Source of the DNA: Haemaphysalis longicornis
Lineage: Eukaryota > Arthropoda > Arachnida > Ixodida > Ixodidae
DNA length: 64,000 bases
Direction: 5' to 3'
Assembly: GCA_013339765.2 (NCBI GenBank)
Contig: JABSTR010001244.1
Location: 3,348,001-3,412,000 of the forward strand
Shown here: positions 46,763 to 58,878 of the stretch, piece by piece
How positions within the stretch are numbered: position 1 is the stretch's first letter
Layout of the letters: every line of letters begins with the position of its first letter
Position numbers and translations under genes: made by a program
Notes under the pieces: model-generated
Databases searched by the model: none
Told to the model about the DNA's origin: nothing
What the model saw: the letters and a program-made list of their open reading frames with translations, nothing else

Positions 46763-49345
46763 TCAATACGGCACAATAGTGATGCTCAGGATGTTGTTCC
46801 TGGCCACTATGAAACGCGTGGACCAGCGTAACAGGAAGGCTTCTTCGCCTAGAACTGCTAACTCATTTTCCAAGTGACTCATAAGGATTGACCGCACACG
46901 CCACAACAATGGAAACATCGCCTGTTGCGGTCGGGCGCGAAGACACGCGGCACCACGATTTCGCCACAATACAAAAGCCCCAGCACACATCAGGAAGTTC
47001 ACCAATGTGTCATTTGAACGTGTGCTCATTCTAAGTGTAACACCAAACAACCTGCTTAGCAAAGTCCAAAACGTTACCGCTACACGACACTGAAACAAGG
47101 CATGTTCCAATGTTTCAGTGTGCCCGCAGTGCGGGCACCGTGAGGAACGCACGATGCCGAATCTCGCCAGACGGTCACACGTTGGAAGAACTTGCCATCC
47201 ACGCAACCATCCGAAATCCCTAACATCAGAAGGAAGCCCCGTTCGAAGTCAGCTGATATGCCAACGGACACCGCGTGATCTTGCTGTCTGCTGATTATCT
47301 AATTGGTTTATTGCCAATTTTTCGCACAATTCGCTTGCTGTACTTTCTCTGAAATTTAGGCTTGGCAAGGTAGACTGGACGTTCCTCAGTGTTTTGACTA
47401 CATAGGCATAAAATGGCGGTGACTGCTCAGCAGAGGGACCGGCAATGCGTTCGTCATAAAACATTGAGCGGTAAGTTCCCAGAAAGTACTGCAGAAGCGC
47501 CCTCCCTGGGTACTCAGTTGAGTCTACAAGGTCGAACACTGCTCGTACGGCCAGCACGCTACACATGGTTTGCAAGCAAGGCAGACTGAAACCACCCATT
47601 GACTTGGGCAGTCTCAACAGCGCACGCGACACTGTTTCTGTCTTGCCCGCCCAAAAGAACGACCCGAACTTCGTGGCGAGCTGACGGGTGAAATGGCGCG
47701 GCGGTTTCGCTACGTGTGCTACATAAAAAAGCGCCGCCGAGACGGACGACTTAATTATGTAGCTGCGCTCTGCGAGGGAAAGTCTGAACTTTGACGCAAC
47801 CTCAAGACGCTGCTCCGCTGTCTCGAGGAGGCGCTTCCACGTACTACGCGCCACTTCACCCGAGGAATGAAAAACCACACCAAGTACTCGAACACCCGTA
47901 ACCCATTCTACATCGCCCGCTAGGCTAGATGCAAATGTGCCGAAGCGCACCGCCATACTTTTGCCCCTGTTCAGTCGAGCTCCAGACAGCTCACCGTACT
48001 CATAAAATAGTCGCATAAACGCTTGGTAGCTGTCCTCGTCCCGAATGAACAGGGACACATCGTCCGCATACGCAGACACCTTGACTTGGCCTATGCCAGG
48101 CAACGGGAAGCCGCGGATGGCAGTGTTTGCATCGATACGGCGGAGCAGCGGGTCTAGACAAATGACAAAGAGCAGAGGCGACAAGGGGCATCCCTGCCTT
48201 ATCCCACGGGTGACGGAGAACGGACTACTTAATAGTCCGTTGACAAGGAGTCTAACCCTCACGTTCGAGTACAGCAGCTCAAGCAATGTTACAAAGTCGG
48301 CCGGAAAGCCGTATTGACGCAAAACGCCTGCCAGGTATCGATGTTCCACTCTGTCGAAGGCTTTCGCTTGATCTAGGGAGATGAAGCAGCCAGAGGTGCT
48401 AATCTTCGTCGCATAGCTGAATAAATCGCGCGTCAATGCCAGGGACGAGAAAATCGTGCGACCTGGCACGCTGCACGTTTGCGCTTGGCTGATAATGTCG
48501 GGTAAAACGGCACTGGTGCGTCTAGCCAAAATGGATGCTACGATCTTGTAGTCCGTGTTGAGGAGTGTGATCGGTCGATACGCCTGGGGCTGCGTGGGAT
48601 CCCCGCCTGGCTTCGCGATCAGGATAACGCGACCCTCACGGAACGATTATGGCCTTACTCCATGGAGAAATAAGCCGTTCACCATGTCGAGGAGCGCACC
48701 CTGAAGGGCCGGGAAAAACTTCTTGTAAAACCCAGCAGGAATCCCGTCAGGCCCAGGCGCCGATGCGCCATTCAATTTTTTAACACACTCGCCGAGCTCG
48801 TCAGCATCCACGGGAGCACACAGCGAATCAACAAGGTGATCTGGCACACACGGCAGCACCCCACAAAACGCACTAAGTTTGTCCTCAAAATCCTCTGCAT
48901 CCCACGACGCGTTCTCGGTCGAGAAAAGGGTGGCAAAATGTCCCACGACGACCTCGGCTATATCTTCAGCCCTCGTGCTAACCGACCCGTCAGCGAGTGT
49001 AACCTCTGGAACTGTCGCTAGCCCACCCTCGTCAAGGGAGCCCGCTCTAATATGCCGGAGTACAGAGGGGTCCGAGACGGGCCTGCCCAAGGTCTGCGCA
49101 CGGCTCGCCGCTTGCGATGATTGCCGTAAGAGGGACTCGTAGCGTACCTTTAGCAGGTTAACGTAGTCCCGCATCGCGAAGGTTAAGGTTCCCCCTCTCT
49201 GTACGATGCGAAGCCTCCACAACGTGTCGTTAAGCGCGGCCGTGATGCGCGCCTTGCGCGCACGACCCTCCTTTACTAAAAGCACGCGCCAGTGGTCCTT
49301 CAACTCATCCCAAGGCAGAGAACCGAACTCGCACAGAGCAGTCAA
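46763..49345 (-). pseudogene. L1/Tx1-like LINE ORF2: reverse transcriptase and zinc knuckle, two stops
   Basis: One minus-strand frame runs from 49345 to 46763 with just two internal stops: TAA at 48647-48649 and TGA at 47249-47251. In order it shows the pre-RT region (PDGIPAGFYKKFFPALQGAL), then RPITLLNTDYKIVA, motif A (SLDQAKAFDRVEH), the GIRQGCPLSPLLF motif, the YADD catalytic box at 48059-48070, and a thumb region. Near 47130 comes a C-x2-C-x8-H-x4-C knuckle (CPHCGHTETLEHALFQC) of the zf-RVT type. These features together with an upstream APE-type nuclease point to the L1/Tx1 group. All RT catalytic residues are intact, so inactivation is recent. Confidence 0.85.
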
Positions 49346-49616
49346 CGAAGCAATTAAGTGATGCTGAACTGTCCCTGTCGGTCAGCAGACGCTCGTCCAT
49401 ACGCCACATCTGGTGGCGTGGCGCACAGTTGCCAAGGTTAAGCGTCGCTAACACGGGCCGTTGATCGGACACTCGACGAGCCCCAGTTGGGAAGGAGAGG
49501 ACGGCACAGCATTCCAAGTAGCAGCTCAACTCGGGTGGGAAATAGAACTTATCTAGCCGACTGCCAGATTGTCCCCTTTCCCAAGTAGCTACAAACCTGT
49601 CGCCGTGGAGCTGCAC
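49305..49616 (-). pseudogene. C-terminal part of the LINE APE endonuclease, frameshifted
   Basis: Frame reads GSRLDKFYFPPEL, then SFPTGARRVSDQRPVLATLN. In APE-type LINE nucleases the last motif is SDHxPV; here the catalytic histidine is replaced by glutamine (SDQRPV). The frame differs from the RT frame and the two cross over near 49370 (one-base shift). Only about 100 residues remain. Confidence 0.75.
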
Positions 49617-49680
49617 CCACGCATCAGAAAGATGGAATTGACCGATCAGGTCTATTCAGCCACCCGGCCAAAGTGAAACT

Positions 49681-50440
49681 GAATCTGCGCAATAGTTTTA
49701 ATACCTACAGAAAAATCTAAACGTCTAAGTCCAGTGGCAATCTTCTTACTTGTCAACATTGCTGAACAAGAACAAAACATGACGCAAATGTGAGGCAGGA
49801 AATCAATACATAAGTGATCTTTGCAGTGCTCCTTTAGTAAAATATTCGCGGATGCTTAAATTTTGCGATTTCGAATGAAATACTACATCAACTGCAGCAA
49901 ATCGTCGCCTGCTGTTGCCCGCGCCACTATACCTCCCTGAGGAATTTTAAGAAATCAAACGGCAACAGTAACGAAAGGTTCCAACAGATAGGTACCACGT
50001 TCCGCTTGGAATGCACGTGGAGCAGGGCAACGTTGTTCTATAAACATTGTAGTAGGGTGCCTCAAATCACGCGCGTCTCCACCGTACGGCAGCGATGACG
50101 TCGAGACACCCGTCCTTGAACAGTAGAACGCGGTAAATTTAAATTAACTTGAGCAAACCTCTAGCGTGTTATCTTGGGAGGAACGAGACGGGAGAGGAAC
50201 AGCATGAGATGTGAGCGGGAAAGAGAAGGCAGGCGTTTACATAGCAGTGGTGCCAGTCGACTATCGTCTTTTGTCGACATTTGCAGCGAAAGGAGCAGAT
50301 ACGCGGCATCGTTTTTATGCGGGAACATTAACTATGTTGGTCAAAAATTCAGCGTCGACGACACAAAATATCAGGCTGACAGATGGCACTCAAAATGACC
50401 GCAACATGGCACACAATATATCACTGACCGCTCAAAGACG
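49681..50440. other. Spacer between two head-to-head LINEs
   Basis: No coding region, hairpin or repeat recognised. The exact 5' end of the I-like element is unknown, so part of this may be its leader. Confidence 0.4.
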
Positions 50441-50667
50441 AAGAAGACGAAGACCGGTTCGGCCGGCTGGTTGTACCGGCTCTGCAAATTCTTCGCTTTT
50501 TTGTATTTGTTACGGTTTCTGTGCCATCCTCCTTCGCGCTGTCTCCTCCTTACCTTGCGGCGATCACCCGGAGGCGAGCCCACCGCATCAAGTGGCTTAC
50601 CTGGAGCAGTGATCGGTCCCTGCGGCACAGCGGGGTACCCCCATCGCCTCCGCTCCATGCCGCCATA

Positions 50668-51977
50668 ATGGAAAACCTCGACGGAAGCGTGCCGCACCAG
50701 CCTCCACCTGCTGCACCATGCGACCCCGCTATGGACCAACAGTGCCCGCCAGCCCCGAAAAAGCGTGCCGTCGACCAAGCTCCAGAGGACACCACCAGTT
50801 CTCCCGAGGACGTGGTTGAAATGGACCAGGTGGCATTCACTCCTGTCACATACAAGAAAAAGCGGACCGCCGGAATTCCAGTTGTGTTTCAACCAACAGC
50901 AGCAGGATGCTCATTCTGGAAAGTCAACCCCAACATCTTGGCCTCAGAGGTCGTGGCAACCGCACAGGAAAAGGTCCTAACGCATCGGTTGAACAAAGAC
51001 GGCAGCCTTATGGTCACCGTATCAACTCTTGCTGCTGCGAACCGTCTTCTCCAGACTTCCAGCCTTGCCGGTATAACCACTGAAGCCCGTGTACCTCACT
51101 CCTACATGGCGACTTACGGGAGAATCCAAGGTGTGCCCCTCGAGTACACGGACGAAGACCTTGGACGCTACCTCAGCAGTCAGGGTGTCATATCTGCCCG
51201 CAGGCAAGTTTCCTATGCCCGTAATGACGACAGTGTTGTGACTGAATCGCGCCGACGATCTGTGATTCTCGAGTTCAAATCTGACTCACCACTGCCAGAA
51301 CGAGTGTTTCTCGGCTTCTGCAGTTTCCCGGTGACGGAATACATGGGATCAGCAACTCAATGTTTTAAATGTCAGAGACATGGACATATCGCCAAGAATT
51401 GCCGAGGACCAGTGCGTTGTAAAATATGCGCTGGATCTCATTCGCACAAGGATTGCACCTCTAAGACCCAACCTCACTGCGCGAACTGCGGAGGTGCGCA
51501 TCCCGCGTCGTACGGAGCTTGTCCCAAGAAAAAGGCTGCTACTCTTGCTCGCAGCGTCGAGCAAATCCAGGGAAAAGCTCTCAACCGACGTGAACCGCCG
51601 CCAAACCCTGAGGTTGTGTTTACACCGGTGACGTCATCAAATGACCCACCGCTTCACAGTTTGCTACGGACAGGTCTTATGCGAGAGCCGTACAAGAACG
51701 GACCGCATCTACAAGTTCTCCAAACACGTCAGATGCTCCTGAGGGAACAACCTCTACGCAGCAGCGACGTACTCGTAGGGACCATAAGACGGCACACCAG
51801 CCCACCCAACCAGATGTGAGTTTTCTCATCCCTATGCTCTTTGCGGCTATCAAAGCCCTGCTGCGAGCCAACCCCTCCTCGAAAAGTTATCCTGAAGTCG
51901 AGGCCGTCTTGGCTTTGGAGCCCCTGGTTTTCTCATCCTTCAAGGCGTCGCTTCATGGTTGTGAGGTACAACAATGA
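50668..51977 (+). pseudogene. I-like LINE ORF1: gag-like RNA-binding protein, one frameshift
   Basis: Start chosen at ATG 50668 (MENLDGSVPHQPPP), the first in-frame ATG with the expected proline-rich N-terminus; the frame is open upstream. An RRM-like middle segment (residues about 90-215) precedes three knuckles from residue 232: CFKCQRHGHIAKNC, CKICAGSHSHKDC and CANCGGAHPASYGAC. The frame would stop at 51819, but between about 51645 and 51720 the protein-like reading moves to another frame (consistent with one lost base), which continues with FLIPMLFAAIKALLRANPSS to a TGA at 51975-51977. It binds element RNA in related LINEs. Dead through this frameshift. Confidence 0.8.
51974..51977 (+). 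promoter_or_regulatory. ATGA stop-start overlap between ORF1 and ORF2
   Basis: ATG of ORF2 at 51974-51976 overlaps the TGA that closes the corrected ORF1 frame (51975-51977). Such overlaps suggest ORF2 translation by termination-coupled reinitiation, as shown for some arthropod LINEs. Here it is inferred from sequence only. Confidence 0.7.
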
Positions 51978-54900
51978 CTAATTTGGCGACCCCCCCTCCA
52001 ACAGTGTCTTTAAACTCCAATCTCAAGAACTGCACAATATTTCAATGGAACGCCCGCGGCTTACGATCAAAACTTGCTGATTTTCACCAACTCGTACAGA
52101 CATATCAATTCCCGGTCATCGTAATCTCCGAGTCCCGCGTTGGCGACCACTTTCGTCTCAAAAATTATTATTTTCTTCATTCGCACCGCCTTACCGGCAT
52201 CAGTCGACTATTGATTGGTTTTCGAACAGATATACAGGCTGCAGCAGTTCCCGTTCCTCCTCATGACAATGAGGAATATGTGTGTGCCAACACTGTGATT
52301 GGGACTCAGCGGTTTACGTTTATTGGCGCCTACCTAGAACCAGGATCTACCTTCGATGTTTCCAGGCTTGAAAATGTCATCGGTAGCACATCCCCACCCC
52401 ACATAATTTGCGGAGACTTCAACGCACACAACGAAATTTGGGGAAGTGCACACACCAATCATCGCGGAGCAAGGCTTGCCGAACTGCTCATAAAACGTGG
52501 TATTGAACCATTGAATGATGGCAGCATTACTTACCTAAAAAGTCCAACAGTCAGCAGCTGCATCGACCTTTCGTTTGTTTCAAACAACTTGATCCAGAAG
52601 TTTACTTGGTATACTGACCTTGAGACGAGAGGCAGTGATCACTTCCCAATTTTAATATCCTACCGAGATGTGTCTGCGTCACGGCGCGAAACCAAATTCA
52701 AGTGCACAGACTGGGCAGCCTTCAAAAACCGTGTCGACGTGGAGATAACCGCCGCCACTTCCGATGACGACCTAATGCCAATCATGGCTCGTTGTATAAA
52801 GGAGTCCTCGAGAGTAGTACGGGAGCGCCTCGCTATGAAAACTGACGCAGAATACGAAAGGCTGCGTGCTATCCGTAGGCGCGCTGAGCGGAAGGCTCGC
52901 CGTACTAAAGATTTAGAGGATTTGAGGCAGGCCCGTAAAGCTCAAAGGCATGTGAGACGCTACTTGGAAAAGTTGCGTCGACAACGGTGGCGTGACTTCT
53001 GTAGTAAATTGGATGTCCGTCAGCCTCTCTCTCGTATATGGCGAGTCATAAAGGGCATGCGCAACAACAACCAACAGCTCAATCCATTCGGGGCACTGTC
53101 ATTACACGAGGGAATTCCCCAAAAAGAAGTGGCTGAAGAGTATTGTAGGCTCCTGTCTACGATTTCTCTGCCTCCAGTGTCCTCTCTACGTGTTTCTGAC
53201 ACTGTGCCACCTGCCTCCGTACCTGCCATGGACCTTCCATTTTCGATAGGCGAGCTGAATGCGGCAATATCAAACGTCAAGAAACGCTCTTCTCCAGGTT
53301 GCGACGGCATAACATATGAGGCGATTTCCCACCTCTCTCATCACTCCCGCTTACGCCTTCTGGAGTATTATAACTCGACGTGGCTGCGGAGTACTGTGCC
53401 TGCGGAATGGAAAAGAGCCAAAATTACAGCCATTCTAAAACCTGGAAAGCAACCAACACGGTACGACTCTTTCCGTCCCATAGCTCTACTTAGCTGCATT
53501 GGCAAAATCATGGAAAAAATGATCTTTAAGAGAATGACTTGGTACCTGTAGAACAAGAATCTTTATCCACTGGAGATGAATGGGTTTCGAGAAAACCGGT
53601 CTGCTATCGACAACATCCTTGCTCTCGTGGCGTCCCTAGAAGAAGGATTACACCACGGAGATATATACCAACAGTGGTTTATCTAGACATCAAGTCTGCG
53701 TTTGATTCGGTCTTCCATACAGCCATTCTAGAGTCCCTTGCTGCTCTTGGACTTGGTGGGAGGCTGTATGCATGAATTTCCAGCTACTTGGAAGGACGAG
53801 AGCTTTTTATGAGCACACCGGATGGTCCTACGTCATATTACAGTATAAAGAAAGGAGTACCTCAAGGAGCCGTTTTGAGTCCTCTGTTATTTAACATTAC
53901 CCTAATCGACCTAAAGCGTGTGCTTCCTCCTCGCGTAAAGGTCACAATTTACGCCGACGACATCTGTATTTGGAGTGCAGCAAGGTCACGTCTAAATACA
54001 CAACAGAGGCTCCAGAAAGCTCTAAAAAACATCTCTGAATACCTTGCTCCGAAGGGCCTCCGCCTCTCACCTGAGAAGAGCGTTGCCATGGCATTTACCC
54101 GCAAGCGGATGACTCAGTACCCATTAATCCTTGCGGGCCGTTGCCTGCCCTATGTGCGCACTCAAAGATACCTCGGGATAACCATGGATCGAAACCTCTC
54201 CTGGGCCCCTGAGGTTCGGAGGCTGCGTACTCGCATTTCCGCGGTGGCGCAAGTCATTGGATACCTTGCCGGAAGTCAATGGGGCAGTGACTGTCGATCC
54301 ATGGTGCTTCTCTCCAAGGCTTATGTTGATGGCTTGCTGCGTTATAGCCTGCCTGTTTTGCAGCGGCTGTCGACCACAAGCAAAAAGCAGCTTGATGGGG
54401 CAAGACATAATTGTATGCGCACCTGCCTTGGCCTTCCTAGGGGCTCTTCCTGCGCTGGTACCGTTGCGGAGGCTGGCTGCCTGCCCTTAGATGTTCTTCG
54501 GCTACAAGAGACATTCCGAATATACTTGCGGCATCGATTGCACACATCAACCAATCTTTTGACCCGTGTTGTACAACGCAACGAAAGCTCCAGCTTTGCA
54601 CAGATGATAAACTCTATTAGCATATCTGTGCCATCCCAAGCGCGACCAACCATGCCGTCCAATTTTCCCCCCTGGACTCTGTCACCGGTGTGCATAAAAC
54701 TCAACATACCTGGTGTCACCTCAAGCAAACACTCCCTCAATTCTGCCTCCTTCAACTCGTGCTCGCCCACATCAGTGGCTGTTATCCGCATACGGCCCAC
54801 ATTTTTACGGACGGTTCATCTACACCTCACAGTAGTGCATCGGGCGTCTACGTTTCGTCTACCGGCCAAGCGCTGTCCTATCGCCTTGAACGTGCAACGT

Positions 54901-55736
54901 CATCCACGTCGGCCGAGCTTCATGCAATTAAGCAAGCCCTCCGCTACATTCTTCGTCAGCCATCAGCAGAATGGGCTATATTCACGGATTCTAAGACAGC
55001 GCTGCAAACCCTACGGCATGCCAGTTGCTTCAGCCTCCACGACCACGTATCCCGCGACATCATCTACCTGCACCATCTAGCCTACGTCGCTGGGCATCGT
55101 GTGACCTTGCAATGGATACCCGCACATTGTGGCGTTCTCGGCAACGAGAAAGCAGATGAGGCGGCTCGCAGAGGGCTACAACTGCGCAATGTAAGGAAAA
55201 TTTTCTTTACAAAGCACGAGGCTGCAGCGCTAGCGAAGCAGCTTGCCTTAGAGGAACGAAACCGTCTCTGGTCTTTTCCCGAAACTCACCACCCTTTTCT
55301 GTATGACATAGACTCTGACCTGAGAATGAGGCTCCCAGAGCGAATCCCACGTCGACTTGAGACGCTCTACCATCGGCTGCGCCTCAACGCAGCACTTACG
55401 AACTCCTACCGACATCGCCTCGGTCAAACCACAAACCCTTACTGTGATAACTGTGGTTTGCCAGAAACTACTGAACACGTTTTATTAGAGTGTCCGGCGT
55501 ACAACCAGGAAAGGAACGACCTCGCCAAGAAGATCGAGTGCCTCAACAATGGACATTTATCATTGAAAGCTCTTCTTTTTTCCCCTCTCTTTCGCCCTAC
55601 TTTCTTTAGGGCCTTTACCTCTCCACCCCATCCCCGCAGAGTAGCATGTAGGCGAATACATGCCTGCAGACCTCTCTGCTTTCTTCTAATAAAGAGCTTT
55701 CTCTCTCTCTCTCAAAAGATAAAACCACATCAGTGA
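51974..55736 (+). pseudogene. I-like LINE ORF2: endonuclease, reverse transcriptase, RNase H; four lesions
   Basis: APE endonuclease at residues about 15-235 (FQWNARGLRSKLADF, VISESRVGD, CGDFNAHNEIWGS, GSDHFPI). RT follows (SSPGCDGITYE, FRPIALLSCIGKIMEKMI, VYLDIKSAFDSV, GVPQGAVLSPLLFN, YADD at 53950-53961). RNase H has all four acids in FTDGSS, AELHAIKQAL, FTDSKTAL and GNEKADEAA. The end has a CDNCGLPETTEHVLLEC knuckle. Lesions: TAG at 53549-53551, a frameshift near 53668, TGA at 53773-53775 where related proteins have Trp, and a frameshift near 54722. The last frame has no stop before the (CT)n tail, hinting at another small shift. The enzyme would nick target DNA and copy element RNA in the nucleus. 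Confidence 0.88.
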
Positions 55737-56189
55737 ATGCCCTAAATAATCCACAGTTCTCTGGGAACGGGCCGTATCAACAACTTACCTGATTTGAGTT
55801 GAATAGAAAATTCGGTAAATTTAACGCTGAGTGAAATTTCAACCAGGATCTTCCGAGTCTGAGAAAATCACGGAAGCACTGATCCCTTGAGCTTCACGAT
55901 TTTGGCTTACTGAAGAGGAATCTAGTGAGAAAAACGTGGCCTTCGAAGTAGAAAGGTGTGTTACCGACACGTGCTCGGTGATACTGGAAAAAATTTAGCA
56001 TGCTATTTTGTCACAAAACTCCCACGTACAACGTCTAGTGTTATTGTAGAAATTCTCAGCATCATTATACCACATCTAATCATTATTGTATTGCGATTTT
56101 ATTAACGTAATTCAGACGCTCTGTCTATTAAATTTTACTTTTCTATTCCCCCTTCGAACCTCCGAGAAGTTTTTCTGACAGAGCGTCTA
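55716..56189. other. Anonymous stretch
   Basis: AT-rich, with no features recognised. Confidence 0.4.
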
Positions 56190-56980
56190 CGAATCATCGC
56201 TCGGCCGCCCGCGTGAATCGGAGACGCATCGAACTGCCGTACGTCATCGCGCGAAGAAAATAACAAAATATAAACTACCACAGCTTCGGGACGATGAGAA
56301 GCCGCGTAGTGTCACCAGCATCGAACCGAGACGAAGGTTCCAGAAGGGGGATATTTCAGGCGATGGCGCTGTACACTCTGCGTGTTATATTTGTTTTCCC
56401 GCGTTAGCGCTGCTATAAAAAGGCCTCCCATACCAAGACGAAATCAGTTACGTTTGGAGGTCGAGATGTAACCACGGCTTCTGCACGCGTGTGCATCAAC
56501 ATCGGCGACCCGCGCCCTGGAGGACTCCAACGTACTCCCGGGTCTTGAACCACCGTGTCTGTCATTGGTCACCCAGGCCCGCGTCGAAGCAGCGCTTCAC
56601 AGGTAGCCATCGTCGCCCTCAGGACAGCGGCGCATCATCCGGACCGGTCGGTGAATATTGCGGGACTTTGTCTTACGTATGCATCGAACTTTTTCCCTTA
56701 GTTAACGCCGCTACTTTGTACTATTCATTGTTTCGCTCCTCGTTTGTATTCACTGTTACGTATAATTCTCGACTTGGTACTGTTTTTTTTTTTGTTATCT
56801 CTCGCTAATATTCCTACTGTCATGCCTGTACCGTTACTCGCCTGTTTAAATATAAGCCTCTCTTTGTTGTGCTCCATTAAAGGCTCTGTCTCATTCTTGC
56901 CTCTCTTTTCGGCGAAAGCCGTGCATCAGACGACCACCCCCTCGTCACCGGTGACCTGTACATTCGGTGGGGTTGTTTGC
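56190..56980 (+). mobile_element. Possible solo LTR
   Basis: TATAAAA at 56414-56420 is followed about 25 bp later by CAGTTACG-type initiator sequence, then 450 bp of GC-rich leader-like DNA, a T-rich stretch, and ATTAAA near 56876 followed by GT/CT-rich sequence and a CA end near 56962. Promoter then polyadenylation signal within 0.5 kb is the layout of an LTR. No partner LTR or internal domains were found and termini are not proven. A host promoter plus first exon is the alternative. Confidence 0.3.
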
Positions 56981-58735
56981 TCGCCAGAGCTGACTCCCTA
57001 TACCTTCTTAACGGCGCACCCTCTAAAAGAAAGCGGTGACATAATTACAGAAGTAGCAACGCGATGACGAGTTAAGTACATCATCGTCAAAAGAGCGACA
57101 AGGGCGATTGACCAAGTTTCTCAGTCATAGTAACCGAAAGAGGACGAAAACGTCGCAAAGCGAAAAAGGATGGCGGTCATAATTAGAGGGAAGATGCGTG
57201 CCAATAGAAACTTGCCACGTACGGTATACGCAACACATCATTACCGCTCATAGATTGAACGCGCTGCCTTTTACGCAACACTTGTCCTGCGAATTGCACC
57301 GGTGAACTCTGCGACGATGCGACGATGAACTCTGAACTGTCTACATCAACAGCAGCTGCGAAACATGGCAACGCACGCAATACCGGCTTATTCATTACCA
57401 AATTCAAAACTACCGCTTTCGCATTCACAACATCATACATGGAGTGCTTGCATATAGGTGGGCTTGAATTATTTTGTTTTGCCACAGTGAGGCTTACAAG
57501 GAACGACGTTTTGTGAGTATATCGGCCTTTTCAAAACACGTAAACATAACTTGTCATTCTAGGCGTATTTTACCGCACTTTGCAGCGCATTCAGTTCTAT
57601 GTACGCCTTTTAAGCGCAATGTACGCATTTTAAGACCGATAGTAATCGAGCAGGGCGCTGAGTTTACACGCCATAAAAATCATACAATATAGGTACGAAA
57701 TGTCGATAATAAGGATGCAGAAGGATCAATAGCAAGAAGCTCGAAACGGGCATCTCGGCTACAGTAACAAGGATTACAAAAAGAAGCAACGACAGGTGAC
57801 TTATATTTCACCAGGTATTTTTGCTTCTGCACGTAGCGTCATTTCGGCAAGTTGGTTGGTAGATGAGCAACGGACGCCTGATAAGAGCACCTAGTAACCC
57901 AAGGAGCGGTTTTCCGTCTCCCTATCGTCGACATAGGAGCCGCTCCTATATTGCTCAAAAAAGAAAAAGATGGGCGTCATTGATTAGCAGCACCAACTTT
58001 CACATCTAACGTATCTTCTACCACTGATGCCTTTGGGGAAATCGAAAAACGAAGGCTTCAGTGAGGGTCTGTCGCCCAGCACAGTTGCGGAGAGGATAAC
58101 TGCAACCAAAGGGAGGCAGAAAACGAGGTACAGCGACCGCATTCGCTTCCTGCAACCACGTAAAGGAAATATTTGTAAAAATGAAAGGGAGTGAAGCTAG
58201 AATAGATGGTCTGCCTGTCCGCTGTAATGTAGAGGGCGATTTCGGGAACATCGTAAATAACGCCCGCTAACGGGGAATACAGACTTGCTTCGCTTATCCC
58301 TTTCCTCCTGCATTCACCCTTCCCGACTCTTCACTGCAGCAGTGCGAACTCCGTGCGGCCCTCCAACACGGTCTGCCCATCAAGGGCCAGGAGAAGTTGT
58401 CGTCTGAGAATGTTTAAATAATCGAATTTGCTGCCGCCTGAAAAGCGTGGCCATAGCTTTTACCGAAGTGGCGCTGATAACGCGCTTCACTTCAAACGCA
58501 AACAAGGCAAACCGATTCTTACAGAAACACCACAGGTCGTATACATTTTCGTTTTTACTTAAACGCCACATTTGTTGTTGTTCTTCTGGCTTTTTTGTTC
58601 CACGGCCTGCGCGGATTCATTTCTGTATAAATAAACCAGTTATGCTGAAATTTATTCATTCATTCACCTTCAGTATCACGCGGCGTACATTACGTCATCA
58701 AGTCACCACAACTTTCCCTCACTTGTTTAAATGAC
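56981..58735. other. Anonymous stretch
   Basis: Short frames only, none with a domain. CGATGCGACGATGAACTCTG near 57311 contains a small tandem duplication. Confidence 0.4.
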
Positions 58736-58836
58736 GTCACAAATGCTCTCACTTTTCGACCGGGGGCCGAAAGACCGGCCCCCGGTCAGAACGTTAGAAT
58801 AAATATTGTTATGTTTTTCAATTTGACTTCTTTGTC

Positions 58837-58840
<4 letters not shown>
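58736..58840 (+). repeat. Hairpin-bearing retroelement-like tail before (TA)n
   Basis: GACCGGGGGCC at 58758-58768 pairs perfectly with GGCCCCCGGTC at 58777-58787. ACGTTAGAATAAATATTGTT follows, then a (TA)n tract. A related copy lies at about 60955-61020 (GACCGGTCCCC, CGAAACGTTAGAGAAAAAAT), which also runs into CT and TA repeats. AATAAA suggests a transcribed element's 3' end. Confidence 0.5.

Positions 58841-58877
<37 letters not shown>
58841..58877. repeat. (TA)n microsatellite
   Basis: Pure TA array. Confidence 0.95.

Positions 58878-58878
<1 letters not shown>

Larger units (their letters stand above)
46763..49680 (-). mobile_element. L1/Tx1-like LINE, 5' truncated
   Basis: Comprises the endonuclease remnant and the RT frame. 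Recognisable sequence begins near 49660-49680 on the minus strand, within the C-terminal third of the endonuclease, so ORF1 and most of the nuclease are missing. The 5' end lies about 760 bp from the 5' end of the oppositely oriented I-like LINE. Confidence 0.75.
50441..55715 (+). mobile_element. Nearly complete I-like LINE
   Basis: Leader (from about 50441), ORF1 with zinc knuckles, ORF2 with endonuclease, RT, RNase H and terminal knuckle, a short 3' UTR with AATAAA at 55688-55693 and a (CT)n tail. The RNase H domain places it among I-superfamily LINEs. About 5.3 kb, the usual length of intact members. CTCAAAGA near 50431 and CTCAAAAGA just after the tail are similar, and could be a diverged target duplication. 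Confidence 0.85.
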
